Part shown: in pieces, positions 8,907 to 17,743 of the stretch
Layout: each line of letters begins with the position of its first letter
Position numbering within the stretch: the stretch's first letter is position 1
Assembly (NCBI GenBank): GCA_022014155.1
Contig: JAKLLS010000020.1
Location: 1 to 37,613, forward strand
Direction: 5' to 3'
Length of the DNA: 37,613 bases
Origin: Marinobacter sp.
Lineage (GTDB): Bacteria; Pseudomonadota; Gammaproteobacteria; Pseudomonadales; Oleiphilaceae
Notes under the pieces: model-generated
Seen by the model: only the letters and a program-made list of their open reading frames with translations
The model's database searches: none
What the model was told of the DNA's origin: nothing
Position numbers and translations under genes: made by a program

Positions 8907-11772
8907 ACCTGATCCTGAGCTGAAGATCCTCCTGATTGAGGACGACGAAGACGATTACCTGATTACACGAGACCTTCTTCAGGATAGCAGCCCCGTTCCC
9001 ACACACCTCGAATGGTACAGCACTGCCAGTGCGGGGCTTGAAGCACTGAAAACCAAAGCCTATGCCGCAGCCCTGGTCGACTTGCGTCTTGGACCGGATT
9101 CAGGGCTTGATCTTATCCACGACGCCAAACTGTCTGGCATTACGACACCATTTATCCTGCTGACCGGCCAGGGAGACGAGGAACTGGACGTCCGCGCGGT
9201 TGAACTGGGTGCGACTGATTATCTGGTTAAGGGCATGCTGGACGGCCATACCCTGATCAGGAGTATCCGTTATGCCATTGACCGGGCAATGGCAACAGAA
9301 AGTCTTGCCCGAAGCGAAGCTCACTATCGCCTGTTGTTCGAAAGCAACCCGGCCCCGATGTGTCTGATGTACCCCGACACTCAGAAGTTGCATTCGATGA
9401 ACCGCGCTGCCCGGGACCTTTATCAATATGACAACGATTCTGTAGGCAACCTGAGCCTTGACGACCTGAGAACCAGGCATAACGAACCGGATTTGCTGAC
9501 GTCAGAAGGTATTTTATTAACCAAGGACGCCAGACTGGAGAGCCACAAAAGCAGCTCGGGCAACCGGATACTGATTGAGATTATCAGCCGGGACATTGAA
9601 ATCAACCATCAGCCGCTGCAACTTTTGATGCTCACTGACATAACTGAACGGGTTAAGAGTAGCCGTCAACTGCGCCTGCTGAAACGCAGCATTGAATCCA
9701 CATCCAATGGTATCGTGATTGCGGATGCAAACGCTGTGGACTTACCTATTATTTACGTGAATCCGGCTTTTGAACATATAACAGGCTACTCCCGGGAGGA
9801 ATCCCTCGGACAAAACTGCCGTTTTCTCCAAGGAACCAACGCTGACGCCTTTAATAAGCAGGCATTGAATGAAATACGCGAGGGACTGAAAAACCAGAGC
9901 CCTATTAAGGTTGTCCTGCGCAACTATCGAAAGGATGGCATTCCGTTCTGGAACGATTTATACCTGGCGCCAATTCCGGACAACAAAGGCCAGGTGACCC
10001 ATTTCATTGGCGTCCTGAATGATATTTCCGACCGTAAATCCGTAGAACATCAGTTGGCCTACAATATCAGCCACGATGTCCTGACAGGTCTCCCTAACCG
10101 CGCTCTACTGGAGGACCGACTCACCCAGGCATGCCAGTTTGCATCCCGGTACGACCGAAAAGTCGGCGTTCTGTTCGTCGACCTGGATGGTTTCAAACTT
10201 ATAAATGACTCTCTTGGTCATCGCTTGGGTGACAAGGTATTGACCGAGGTCGGGAAACGTCTGGCCCAAATGGTACGATCGGGAGATACTGTTGCTCGCA
10301 TCAGCGGAGACGAATTCATTATCCTGCTTCCCGACCTCGCACACGCCAATGACGTGTTGCAAGTTGTCGAAAAACTTATCAGGGAACTCTCCATTCCTTA
10401 CAGGGTTGACGACCATACTCTTCACCTTACAGCCAGTATCGGCATCACTACCGATGACGGCGATATCTGCACTCCCATGGAGCTTTTACAGCAAGCAGAC
10501 ATGGCAATGTATCAGGCCAAACAGTTGGGAAAAAACACCTACCAATGGTATTCAACAAACCTGAATACGGAGGCCAATTATAGAGTCATGCTGAGAAATC
10601 AGCTGCAGGACGCTATCGATAACGACAACCTGACACTGTTCTATCAACCCGTGATTGACGCGAGAACGGGTCAGCCCAGATCGCTGGAAGCTCTGGTCCG
10701 CTGGGAACACCCTGAACTAGGGCTGGTTTCCCCCGCCGATTTTGTTCCTCTTGCGGAAGAGACCGGGCAAATTATCGGTTTGGGGAAGAGGATTCTGGAG
10801 CAAGCATGCCGCGATACCGTGCATTTGCACTCCAAGGGTTTCAGACACTGCAGCGTGGCAGTCAATGTATCACCGGTTCAGCTACGCAAAGCCGGATTTA
10901 CCGATATCGTAAAGCAGGCTCTCAAGGCATCCGGACTCCCATCGGAAAGCCTGGAACTGGAGATTGTGGAATCCGCGGTACTGTTCGACACCGATCAGGT
11001 GATCAGCACGCTACATGCGATACGTGATCTTGGCGTTAAAGTTGCCATTGATGATTTTGGAACCGGATTTTCGAGTCTCAGCTACATTAAGCTGCTTCCG
11101 GCAAGTAAGATCAAAATTGACCGGTCGTTCATCAAAAACGTCATCAAGAACCGAAGCGACGCTGCTATTACACAGGGGGTAATTTCCATGGCCCACCACC
11201 TTGGCCTTGAAGTAGTGGCCGAGGGTGTAGAAACAGAAGCACATGCAGCGTTCCTCCGCAAGCATCAATGTGACCTACTACAGGGCTTTGCGTACTCAAA
11301 GCCAATACCATTCCAGCAACTACTGGAATACCTGCATTCGCATTATAATAAAACACCGTCTCTATCTACCGGGCCAGATACTGCAGAAGAGCAGAGAACA
11401 TTGCTTCTTCTTGACGATGAAGCCAACATTCTCCGAGCATTAACAAGGGTCCTGCGACGCGATGGTTACCGGATATTATCGACGACCAGTGTGCATGATG
11501 CTTTTGATTTGCTTGCCCAGAACCATGTTCAGGTGATCATTTCGGATCAGCGAATGCCGGAGATGTCCGGCACCGAGTTCTTTAGCCAGGTCAAGGCTCT
11601 CCATCCTGATACCGTGCGCATCGTGCTATCTGGCTACACCGACCTGAAATCCGTCACGGATGCCATCAACGAGGGAGCAATATACAAGTTCCTGACGAAG
11701 CCGTGGGATGACAAGCAGATAAGGGAACATATTCAGCAAGCCTTCCACTACTATACTCTCATGCAGGAGTAG
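8899..11772 (+). CDS. REC-PAS-PAS-GGDEF-EAL-REC c-di-GMP signalling protein
   Basis: About 957 residues if translation starts at the ATG at 8899, which overlaps the upstream stop and has GGAA five bases before it; an ATG at 8887 is possible but poorly spaced. Domains in order: receiver (about 8-125), PAS (130-250), PAS (255-375, of the NCRFLQG flavin-binding LOV-like type), GGDEF (380-545), EAL (555-805), and a second receiver (830-950). The cyclase site reads SGDEF with an RxxD inhibitory site (RSGD) five residues before it. The EAL domain keeps EALVRW, NVSP, the Glu of ELEIVES, IDDFGTG, KIDRSF and EGVE, so phosphodiesterase activity is expected. SGDEF could be active or a GTP-binding regulator. 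Receivers at both ends are unusual. Confidence 0.92.
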   Translation: MSKPDPELKILLIEDDEDDYLITRDLLQDSSPVPTHLEWYSTASAGLEALKTKAYAAALVDLRLGPDSGLDLIHDAKLSGITTPFILLTGQGDEELDVRAVELGATDYLVKGMLDGHTLIRSIRYAIDRAMATESLARSEAHYRLLFESNPAPMCLMYPDTQKLHSMNRAARDLYQYDNDSVGNLSLDDLRTRHNEPDLLTSEGILLTKDARLESHKSSSGNRILIEIISRDIEINHQPLQLLMLTDITERVKSSRQLRLLKRSIESTSNGIVIADANAVDLPIIYVNPAFEHITGYSREESLGQNCRFLQGTNADAFNKQALNEIREGLKNQSPIKVVLRNYRKDGIPFWNDLYLAPIPDNKGQVTHFIGVLNDISDRKSVEHQLAYNISHDVLTGLPNRALLEDRLTQACQFASRYDRKVGVLFVDLDGFKLINDSLGHRLGDKVLTEVGKRLAQMVRSGDTVARISGDEFIILLPDLAHANDVLQVVEKLIRELSIPYRVDDHTLHLTASIGITTDDGDICTPMELLQQADMAMYQAKQLGKNTYQWYSTNLNTEANYRVMLRNQLQDAIDNDNLTLFYQPVIDARTGQPRSLEALVRWEHPELGLVSPADFVPLAEETGQIIGLGKRILEQACRDTVHLHSKGFRHCSVAVNVSPVQLRKAGFTDIVKQALKASGLPSESLELEIVESAVLFDTDQVISTLHAIRDLGVKVAIDDFGTGFSSLSYIKLLPASKIKIDRSFIKNVIKNRSDAAITQGVISMAHHLGLEVVAEGVETEAHAAFLRKHQCDLLQGFAYSKPIPFQQLLEYLHSHYNKTPSLSTGPDTAEEQRTLLLLDDEANILRALTRVLRRDGYRILSTTSVHDAFDLLAQNHVQVIISDQRMPEMSGTEFFSQVKALHPDTVRIVLSGYTDLKSVTDAINEGAIYKFLTKPWDDKQIREHIQQAFHYYTLMQE

Positions 11773-11837
11773 CCTGAGAACATCGGTGTGGCCTCCGTAG
11801 CTTCTGGAGTTATCCCTGAGTTTGGCGTTAGACTGCG

Positions 11838-12992
11838 ATGCAAGAAAAACAAAGCTCAGGAAATCAATCCGTGTCGAATCTTGTCCGTATCGCACCCGGC
11901 GCCCTGGTGGTTGGTAAACCCCTGCCATGGACGGTTTATGACGTTGGAGGCAACGTGCTGTTGCGCCAGGGTTACGTCATCCAGAATGACATGCAGCTCG
12001 AGCAACTGTTTGACCGGGGACTGTTTCACCCCCGCAAGATTGAACGTGAGCAGGAGGAGATTCTCGCGGATACCCGTCAGCGCAATCCCTTCGCAGATTA
12101 TCCGGTACTACTACAGACCCTGGAAGCGACCCTGAACGCCATCACCTCCGGTGATGCCAGCGCAGAAAAGCGCCTGCTCGGCCTGACCCGCCTGATTGAA
12201 AGAACCTGTGACGAAGCTCCGGATGTCTGCCTGGCACTGATCCATCTGTATTCCGTTGAACCCACCATTCACGAACAGGTTCTGTTCTACGCCATTCTCT
12301 GCCACTTTACCGGGCAGACATTCGGACTGGATAAAGAACGCACCAGCCTGCTCACCAGCGCTGCCCTGGTCGCCAATCTGGCGCTGGTGCCTGTTGCCGA
12401 CCAGTTGAACGCTTCCCGCAAAATCCTTAACGGCGACCAACGCGCGGTTATCCGCAAGCATCCACAACGCAGTGTGAACGCCCTGTATGCCGCTGGGATC
12501 CGGAACCGGACCCTGTTCGACATCATTGCGCAACACCACGAGCAAGCGGACGGATCCGGATATCCGAAAGGGCTCAGCGGTACTGAAATACGGGCGGAAG
12601 CGGAAATTCTCGCGCTGGCTGAACGCTATGTGGCCATGATCACCAAGCGGGCGTATCGGCAACGGATGAACATTACCAATGCCCGCAAACTGGTCGCCAG
12701 CCTGACCGACGGTCAGTTACGTCCTGCCATTCCAAGGGCGCTGTTGACGGTGCTGACAGAGTATCCGCCCGGCACCCTGGTGCGACTGGCCAATAATGAG
12801 GTTGGCGTCGTGACGCAACGCCCTGTCCGCCACTTGGGTCCCTTTGTGAAAGCCATTATCAGCCCAAAGGGCAACCGTTATAGTGGAACGTTTGAACGGG
12901 ACTGCAGCCTGCTCGAATTCAACATACGGGCAGTGGAACAGCCCGAAATCATGCCCTCCATGGATTTCAGCCTGATCTGGGACTTGCACTGA
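11838..12992 (+). CDS. HD-GYP-like protein with degenerate HD dyad
   Basis: A 384-residue protein. The N-terminal 60 residues (APGALVVGKPLPW...GNVLLRQGYVI) form the small domain often found before HD-GYP modules. The C-terminal half has the GYP signature HHEQADGSGYPKG and an upstream IRKHPQ His. However, the region that should read LHDIGK reads LVANLALV, so the metal-binding His-Asp dyad is missing. It is probably a c-di-GMP-binding effector or pseudo-enzyme rather than a hydrolase; this is inference. The ATG at 11838 lacks a ribosome site. A GTG at 11871 with CAGGAAA upstream is a credible alternative start and would remove 11 residues. It follows the GGDEF-EAL gene by 65 bases and ends the co-directional cluster. 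Confidence 0.82.
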   Translation: MQEKQSSGNQSVSNLVRIAPGALVVGKPLPWTVYDVGGNVLLRQGYVIQNDMQLEQLFDRGLFHPRKIEREQEEILADTRQRNPFADYPVLLQTLEATLNAITSGDASAEKRLLGLTRLIERTCDEAPDVCLALIHLYSVEPTIHEQVLFYAILCHFTGQTFGLDKERTSLLTSAALVANLALVPVADQLNASRKILNGDQRAVIRKHPQRSVNALYAAGIRNRTLFDIIAQHHEQADGSGYPKGLSGTEIRAEAEILALAERYVAMITKRAYRQRMNITNARKLVASLTDGQLRPAIPRALLTVLTEYPPGTLVRLANNEVGVVTQRPVRHLGPFVKAIISPKGNRYSGTFERDCSLLEFNIRAVEQPEIMPSMDFSLIWDLH

Positions 12993-13001
12993 AACCTGCC
13001 C

Positions 13002-13847
13002 CTACCTCAGCCCCAGAGCTTCGGCATGGTGATTCAGGTGATCATCAATAAACGAGGCGATGAAGAAGTAGCTGTGATCGTAGCCCCTGTGCATCCTCAG
13101 GTTGATGTGGTGATGCATTTTCTCGCAGGCATCGGCCAATACGTCCGGATTCAGCTGACTTTCCAGGAACTCGTCGGACGTGCCCTGATCGACCAACAGC
13201 GGCAGTCGTTCCCGTGCGGTCGGAATCAGCAGCGTGGCGTCCCATTCTTCCCAGCGACTCTTGTCAGCACCGAGATAGCCGGTGAACGCCTTTTGTCCCC
13301 AGGGACATTCGCTGGGATTGGCGATGGGTGCAAAGGCCGACACCGAGGCATAACGCCCGGGGTTCTTGAGGGCACAGATCAGCGCCCCGTGGCCACCCAT
13401 GGAATGGCCGCTTATAGCGCGCTTGTCGGTCACCGGCAGCTCGCCTTCCACCAGCTGCGGCAACTCTTTCACGACATAGTCATACATTCGATAATGCGGC
13501 GCCCACGGCTGTTCCGTTGCATTGATGTAAAAGCCGGCACCGGTGCCGAAGTCGTAGCTGTCGTCCTCACCCGGAAGTCCGAGCCCACGCGGGCTGGTGT
13601 CCGGGCACACAATGGCCATGCCCAGTTTGGCCGCCTGTTTCTGTGCCCCCGCTTTCTGCATGAAATTCTGGTCGTTGCACGTCAGCCCAGAAAGCCAGTA
13701 GAGCACGGGAACGGGGCGCGGATTGCGACCGACCGCCGCCGGCGGCAGGTAAACGGCAAACTCCATGGTACAGCCCAGAGCTGCCGAGGTATGACGGTAA
13801 CGACGGTGTTCACCATCGAAACAAACGTTGGTCGATAACAGTTCCAT
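13002..13847 (-). CDS. fghA: S-formylglutathione hydrolase
   Basis: A 281-residue cytoplasmic esterase of the esterase-D family. It hydrolyses S-formylglutathione to formate and glutathione, the second step of glutathione-dependent formaldehyde detoxification. The nucleophile is Ser149 in SGHSMGGHGA. The family-typical LSGLTCNDQNF oxyanion region, PDTSPRG, and a GAGFYINAT...YRMYDYV stretch are all present, as are the C-terminal Asp (in DQGTSDEF) and His (in RGYDHSYFF) of the triad. Length matches the family. The usual partner, S-hydroxymethylglutathione dehydrogenase (adhC/frmA), is not next to it in this window. It lies 30 bases downstream of the CBS-pair gene on the same strand, so they may be co-transcribed. 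It converges with the HD-GYP-like gene. Confidence 0.96.
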   Translation of the reverse strand: MELLSTNVCFDGEHRRYRHTSAALGCTMEFAVYLPPAAVGRNPRPVPVLYWLSGLTCNDQNFMQKAGAQKQAAKLGMAIVCPDTSPRGLGLPGEDDSYDFGTGAGFYINATEQPWAPHYRMYDYVVKELPQLVEGELPVTDKRAISGHSMGGHGALICALKNPGRYASVSAFAPIANPSECPWGQKAFTGYLGADKSRWEEWDATLLIPTARERLPLLVDQGTSDEFLESQLNPDVLADACEKMHHHINLRMHRGYDHSYFFIASFIDDHLNHHAEALGLR

Positions 13848-13877
13848 GATGACCTCGGTTCAGGGTACGAATGCTGG

Positions 13878-14309
13878 TCAGTCTTCCGCCGCTGCGTACT
13901 TTGGTAATTCGATGCCGCAACCGGATCTGGCCAGTTCAGCCAGTATGGCGGTGCGGGTCACTATGCCTACCAGGCGACCATGATCCACCACCGGGTATAC
14001 CTTGGGTTTGCCCGCCCCCAGATTCTGGGCCAGGTCCACCACGGCCATTTCCGGGGAGATCGTCACAGGTTCGCGGAACATCACGTCATCAACAATGGGA
14101 TCACCCTCACAGTGGTAACTGCTAACCAGCAATGCGTGGATGCAGTCCTGCTCCGAAATAAATCCGATTACCTTCCGGTGCTCATCCACCACGGGCAGAC
14201 CGGTGACGTGATTCCTCAGGAGCGCCTTCACGACCCGGGTTAACGGCTCACCACACCGAATCGGCTCAATGTGATTCCACATGACATCAGAAGCTTTTAA
14301 TGAGCGCAT
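13878..14309 (-). CDS. CBS-domain pair protein
   Basis: A 143-residue cytoplasmic protein made almost entirely of two CBS motifs. The first (about residues 10-65) contains HVTGLPVVDEHRKVIGFISEQD. The second (about 75-130) contains PKVYPVVDHGRLVGIVTR. Stand-alone CBS pairs bind adenine nucleotides or related ligands and act as energy or redox sensors on partner proteins. Nothing fused to the pair names a target. An AGGGA-type ribosome site precedes the ATG. The short gap to fghA suggests possible co-expression, but no functional link is known to me. Confidence 0.9.
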   Translation of the reverse strand: MRSLKASDVMWNHIEPIRCGEPLTRVVKALLRNHVTGLPVVDEHRKVIGFISEQDCIHALLVSSYHCEGDPIVDDVMFREPVTISPEMAVVDLAQNLGAGKPKVYPVVDHGRLVGIVTRTAILAELARSGCGIELPKYAAAED

Positions 14310-14447
14310 GGGTCTTTCCCTCGCAGTTATCGTTCCGAAGAAGCGTCGCAGAACCGATACGTTCTCCTATAACCATAGGCAATGGGGGCAAAAAGTGAAA
14401 ACACAAAGGGGGATATTGTGGATATCCTCCCCAGGCGGGTCCCGATT

Positions 14448-15404
14448 TCAGGATGAGGCCCGAATCACCGACAGGCTTATGGCCGCATAGCGCTCCAGCA
14501 GGGGTTCCGGCAAATCGTGCCCCATACCGTCAATCAGTTCCAGGCGAGCATGGGGAATCAGGTATTTCAGCTGTTCCGCAGACACCGGGCGTACCAGTGG
14601 ATCAGCCTTACCGTGGATAATCGCTGTCGGTACCCGAATCCGCCGGCTCAGGGACGACAAACTGCCAGTGGCCAGAATTGCCCGGGTCTGACGCAGGATA
14701 CCCGCCGGGTGGTAGCTGCGGCGGTATTCCCGCATCAAGCGCTCACGGACATCTTCCTCTGCTGGCGGAAATGCCGGGCTCTGAATCAGTTTCCAGAAAG
14801 CCAGGGAACGGGCCACTACCGATGCTTCGTCGTGTCCTTTGGCACCAACGCCAGCCAGCCGCCAGATCAGCTTTGGCTTGGGCATCGGTAACCGCGGGCT
14901 GTTCGTGGACGTCATGATCAAAGTGGCACTGCGCACCCGCTCCGGCCACAGGGAAGACACCACCTGACTGATCATGCCACCCATGGACACCCCGACCATG
15001 TGTGCGCTCGGCAAATCAAGAGCATCCAGCACCCCAACCGCATCCGCCGCCATATCTTGCAGGGTATATGGCGCAGGAATCGACAGCCCGACCCTGGAAC
15101 GCGCCATCATTGCCACCGGATGCCCCTCCAGCCGGTCCTTCAGGTGTGAAGACAGGCCAATATCACGATTATCAAAACGGATCACGTGATACCCCTCGTC
15201 CGCGTATCGGTCCAGCAGGGCTTCCGGCCATAGCGTCATCTGGGCGCCCAGGCCCATGATGAACAACACCGGTTCACCCTCGGGATTGCCCCGTGTTTCC
15301 ACACAAAAAGACAGCCCGTTGGCATCGACAAAACGATGATTCACCTCATGGGAACGGGTGGGATCGGTTTCCGGACTGGTCTGTGCAACAGCGCTCTGGG
15401 ACAT
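14448..15404 (-). CDS. Alpha/beta hydrolase
   Basis: About 318 residues, starting at the ATG at 15404, which has GAGGA seven bases upstream; the open frame extends 22 codons further but without a ribosome site. The fold signature is clear: an oxyanion HG-type segment around FIMGLGAQ, a GVSMGG nucleophile elbow, a strand-7 Asp region around HGKADPLV, and a C-terminal GMGHDLPEPL with the catalytic His. No signal peptide is visible. The family includes esterases, epoxide hydrolases and haloperoxidase-like enzymes, and the substrate cannot be assigned from sequence alone. It is transcribed alone and divergently from the AGCS symporter gene, with about 216 bases between their starts. Confidence 0.9.
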   Translation of the reverse strand: MSQSAVAQTSPETDPTRSHEVNHRFVDANGLSFCVETRGNPEGEPVLFIMGLGAQMTLWPEALLDRYADEGYHVIRFDNRDIGLSSHLKDRLEGHPVAMMARSRVGLSIPAPYTLQDMAADAVGVLDALDLPSAHMVGVSMGGMISQVVSSLWPERVRSATLIMTSTNSPRLPMPKPKLIWRLAGVGAKGHDEASVVARSLAFWKLIQSPAFPPAEEDVRERLMREYRRSYHPAGILRQTRAILATGSLSSLSRRIRVPTAIIHGKADPLVRPVSAEQLKYLIPHARLELIDGMGHDLPEPLLERYAAISLSVIRASS

Positions 15405-15620
15405 CGGTATTCCTCGTGATTTAAGCCGGGATCGCTTAGCAAACAGTACCGCAAATGACGCCAAATCCAATCACTTTGATGACATCCCCCACTGTTCTAC
15501 GAGCAAATTCCCTGACCAATCGGTTTACAGACTGGAATATCCGACTAAACTCAATCAGTTATACCCTTACAAGGGGAAAAATCATAAAACCGTCTTTGGC
15601 AAAAACACAGGGAGATCCCC

Positions 15621-16982
15621 ATGGAAGCCATTGGAAACTTTGTAGGTGCAGTAAACGGACTGGTCTGGGGCCCACCCATGCTGGTAATGATCCTCGGCGT
15701 GGGGCTTTTCCTCAGCCTTGGCTTGAAAATGATGCCAGTGCTCAAACTGGGCGCGGGTTTCAGGCTGATGTGGAAAGGCCGTTCCGGCGCGGAAAGCGAC
15801 GGTGAAATCCCACCCTTCCAGGCTTTGATGACAGCGCTATCTGCAACCGTGGGCACCGGTAACATTGCCGGCGTTGCCACCGCTGTCTTCCTCGGTGGCC
15901 CGGGAGCCCTGTTCTGGATGTGGCTTACAGCCCTGGTGGGGATGGCCACCAAGTACTCCGAAGCGGTTCTAGCGGTTCGTTTCCGGGAAGTGGACGAGCG
16001 CGGCGCTCACGTCGGTGGCCCGATGTACTACATCCGCAACGGGTTGGGCCGTAAATGGGCCTGGCTGGGTGTGTTGTTCGCCATTTTTGCCGCCATTGCC
16101 GGCTTCGGTATCGGCAATACGGTACAGGCCAACTCGGTCGCGGACGTGCTGAGCGCCAACTTTGGCCTGCCTCACTGGGTGACCGGGGTGATCCTCATGG
16201 TCCTGGTGGGCATGGTACTGATCGGCGGCATCAAGCGTATCGGCCACGTCGCCAGCTCCCTGGTTCCATTGATGGCCATTTCTTACGTTTTCATCGGCCT
16301 GATTGCTCTGGCGGTCAACGCCGATCAGATTCCTGCTGCGTTCGCCATGGTTTTCAAGCATGCGTTCAGCCCGATCGCCGCCGAAGGTGGCTTTGCCGGG
16401 GCCGCGGTCTGGGCGGCCATCCGTTTTGGCGTTGCCCGCGGCATCTTCTCCAACGAAGCCGGCCTGGGGTCCGCGCCAATTGCCCACGCCGCCGCTCAGA
16501 CCAAAAACCCGGTTACTCAGGGCATGGTAGCCATGCTTGGCACTTTCATCGATACCATCATTGTGTGCAGCATCACCGGGCTGGTGATCATTACCTCCGG
16601 TGCCTGGAGCTCCGGCGAAACCGGGGCGGCCCTGACCTCACTGGCGTTTGAAAACGGCTTGCCGGGTTTTGGTAATTACGTGGTGGCCATTGCTCTGGCC
16701 GTCTTTGCCTTTACCACCATTCTCGGCTGGTCGTTCTACGGGGAGCGATGCGTTGAGTTCCTGTTTGGTGTCAAAGCCATCGTGCCCTACCGGGTGCTGT
16801 GGATTCTCGCCATTCCGGTGGGCGCAACCATTAATCTGGGCTTTATCTGGCTGTTAGCGGACACGCTTAACGCCATGATGGCACTGCCGAACCTTATCGC
16901 ATTGCTGTTCCTTAGTCCGGTCGTGTTCAAGCTGACCCGCGATCACTTCGAGAAGGAGAAGGCACTCGGCATCAATAATTGA
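15621..16982 (+). CDS. AGCS-family sodium:amino acid (alanine/glycine) symporter
   Basis: A 453-residue inner-membrane protein with about ten to eleven hydrophobic helices. Family markers include ATVGTGNIAGVATAVFLGGPGALFWMW near residues 70-100 (a sodium-site loop), GGPMYYIRNGLG, and FSNEAGLGSAPIAHAAA near residue 275. These fit the alanine/glycine:cation symporter family (AlsT/DagA-like), which imports alanine or glycine with sodium ions. The length is normal. A GGGAG ribosome site precedes the ATG. The gene stands alone between the divergent hydrolase and the peroxiredoxin gene 56 bases downstream. Sodium coupling fits a marine lifestyle (inference). The exact substrate cannot be read from the sequence. 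Confidence 0.94.
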   Translation: MEAIGNFVGAVNGLVWGPPMLVMILGVGLFLSLGLKMMPVLKLGAGFRLMWKGRSGAESDGEIPPFQALMTALSATVGTGNIAGVATAVFLGGPGALFWMWLTALVGMATKYSEAVLAVRFREVDERGAHVGGPMYYIRNGLGRKWAWLGVLFAIFAAIAGFGIGNTVQANSVADVLSANFGLPHWVTGVILMVLVGMVLIGGIKRIGHVASSLVPLMAISYVFIGLIALAVNADQIPAAFAMVFKHAFSPIAAEGGFAGAAVWAAIRFGVARGIFSNEAGLGSAPIAHAAAQTKNPVTQGMVAMLGTFIDTIIVCSITGLVIITSGAWSSGETGAALTSLAFENGLPGFGNYVVAIALAVFAFTTILGWSFYGERCVEFLFGVKAIVPYRVLWILAIPVGATINLGFIWLLADTLNAMMALPNLIALLFLSPVVFKLTRDHFEKEKALGINN

Positions 16983-17038
16983 TCCAGTGCTTCAGGGACT
17001 ATACTGTTGTCATAAGCTTCACCGAAGGAGGTTACGCT

Positions 17039-17692
17039 ATGAGTTTACGTTTGGGAGATACCGCACCGGATTTCGAACAGGACTCCACTGAAGGCAAGAT
17101 CCGTTTTTACGACTGGCTGGGCGACAGCTGGGGGATTCTGTTTTCCCACCCCGCGGACTTTACACCGGTTTGCACCACCGAACTGGGACTGACCGCCAAG
17201 CTCAAAGACCAGTTCGCCAAACGCAACGTCAAGGTTATTGCCCTGAGCGTGGATCCGGTCGAGTCACACCATGAGTGGATCAAGGACATCAACGAAACCC
17301 AGGGCTGTACGGTAAACTTCCCGATCATCGCAGACCATGACCGGAAAGTGTCCGACCTGTATGACATGATCCACCCCAATGCCAATGAAACTCTGACCGT
17401 GCGTTCGTTGTTCGTCATCGATCCCGCCAGGAAGGTGAGGCTGATCATCACCTACCCGGCAAGCACCGGTCGTAACTTCAATGAGATACTAAGGGTTGTT
17501 GACTCGCTGCAGTTGACCGACAACCACAAGGTGGCAACCCCGGGCAACTGGGAAAGCGGGGGCGAAGTAGTCATCGTGCCATCACTGCAGGACGAAGACG
17601 AAATCAAGGAGCGCTTCCCGCAGGGCCACAGGGAGGTGAGGTCTTACCTGCGAGTGACACCGGACCCCACATCCAACTGGAGCGGTGACTGA
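17039..17692 (+). CDS. 1-Cys peroxiredoxin (Prx6 family)
   Basis: A 217-residue cytoplasmic peroxidase that reduces hydrogen peroxide and alkyl hydroperoxides. The start is at 17039, where GGAGG sits eight bases upstream; an upstream ATG-frame extension from 16979 has no ribosome site. The peroxidatic Cys is Cys45 in HPADFTPVCTTE, the Prx6-type motif. The conserved Arg lies in TVRSLFVIDP, and the C-terminal domain with ATPGNWESG...VVIVPSL and RYLRVTPDP-like ending is typical of Prx6. No C-terminal resolving Cys is present, so recycling should use an external thiol. A strong hairpin terminator follows 22 bases after the stop. Confidence 0.95.
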   Translation: MSLRLGDTAPDFEQDSTEGKIRFYDWLGDSWGILFSHPADFTPVCTTELGLTAKLKDQFAKRNVKVIALSVDPVESHHEWIKDINETQGCTVNFPIIADHDRKVSDLYDMIHPNANETLTVRSLFVIDPARKVRLIITYPASTGRNFNEILRVVDSLQLTDNHKVATPGNWESGGEVVIVPSLQDEDEIKERFPQGHREVRSYLRVTPDPTSNWSGD

Positions 17693-17714
17693 TCACCAGC
17701 TTATAGCAACACCA

Positions 17715-17740
17715 GGGCCGGGCACACGCCCGGCCCTTTT
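17715..17740 (+). terminator. Intrinsic terminator of the peroxiredoxin gene
   Basis: A perfect 9-bp stem (GGGCCGGGC at 17715-17723 pairing with 17728-17736), loop ACAC, then TTTT at 17737-17740. It sits between two convergent genes. The T run on only the plus side indicates it mainly ends the peroxiredoxin transcript. Confidence 0.9.
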
Positions 17741-17743
17741 CTA

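Noticed and set aside
4795..11772. Recent horizontal transfer of the PAS kinase and GGDEF-EAL genes because they look more AT-rich than neighbours
   Set aside because: The shift is modest by eye, gene junctions overlap as in the rest of the operon, and there are no mobile elements or flanking repeats.
13026..13838. 270-residue open frame on the plus strand opposite fghA
   Set aside because: It is the antisense shadow of a clearly recognised S-formylglutathione hydrolase. No domain, signal peptide or ribosome site supports it.
14408..14430. Possible hairpin terminator after the alpha/beta hydrolase gene
   Set aside because: Only a 6-bp stem with a mismatch above it and an interrupted T-rich tail; too weak to list as a feature.
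16979..17038. Twenty-codon N-terminal extension of the peroxiredoxin
   Set aside because: A strong GGAGG site sits just before the ATG at 17039, where Prx6 homology begins; the extension has no site.
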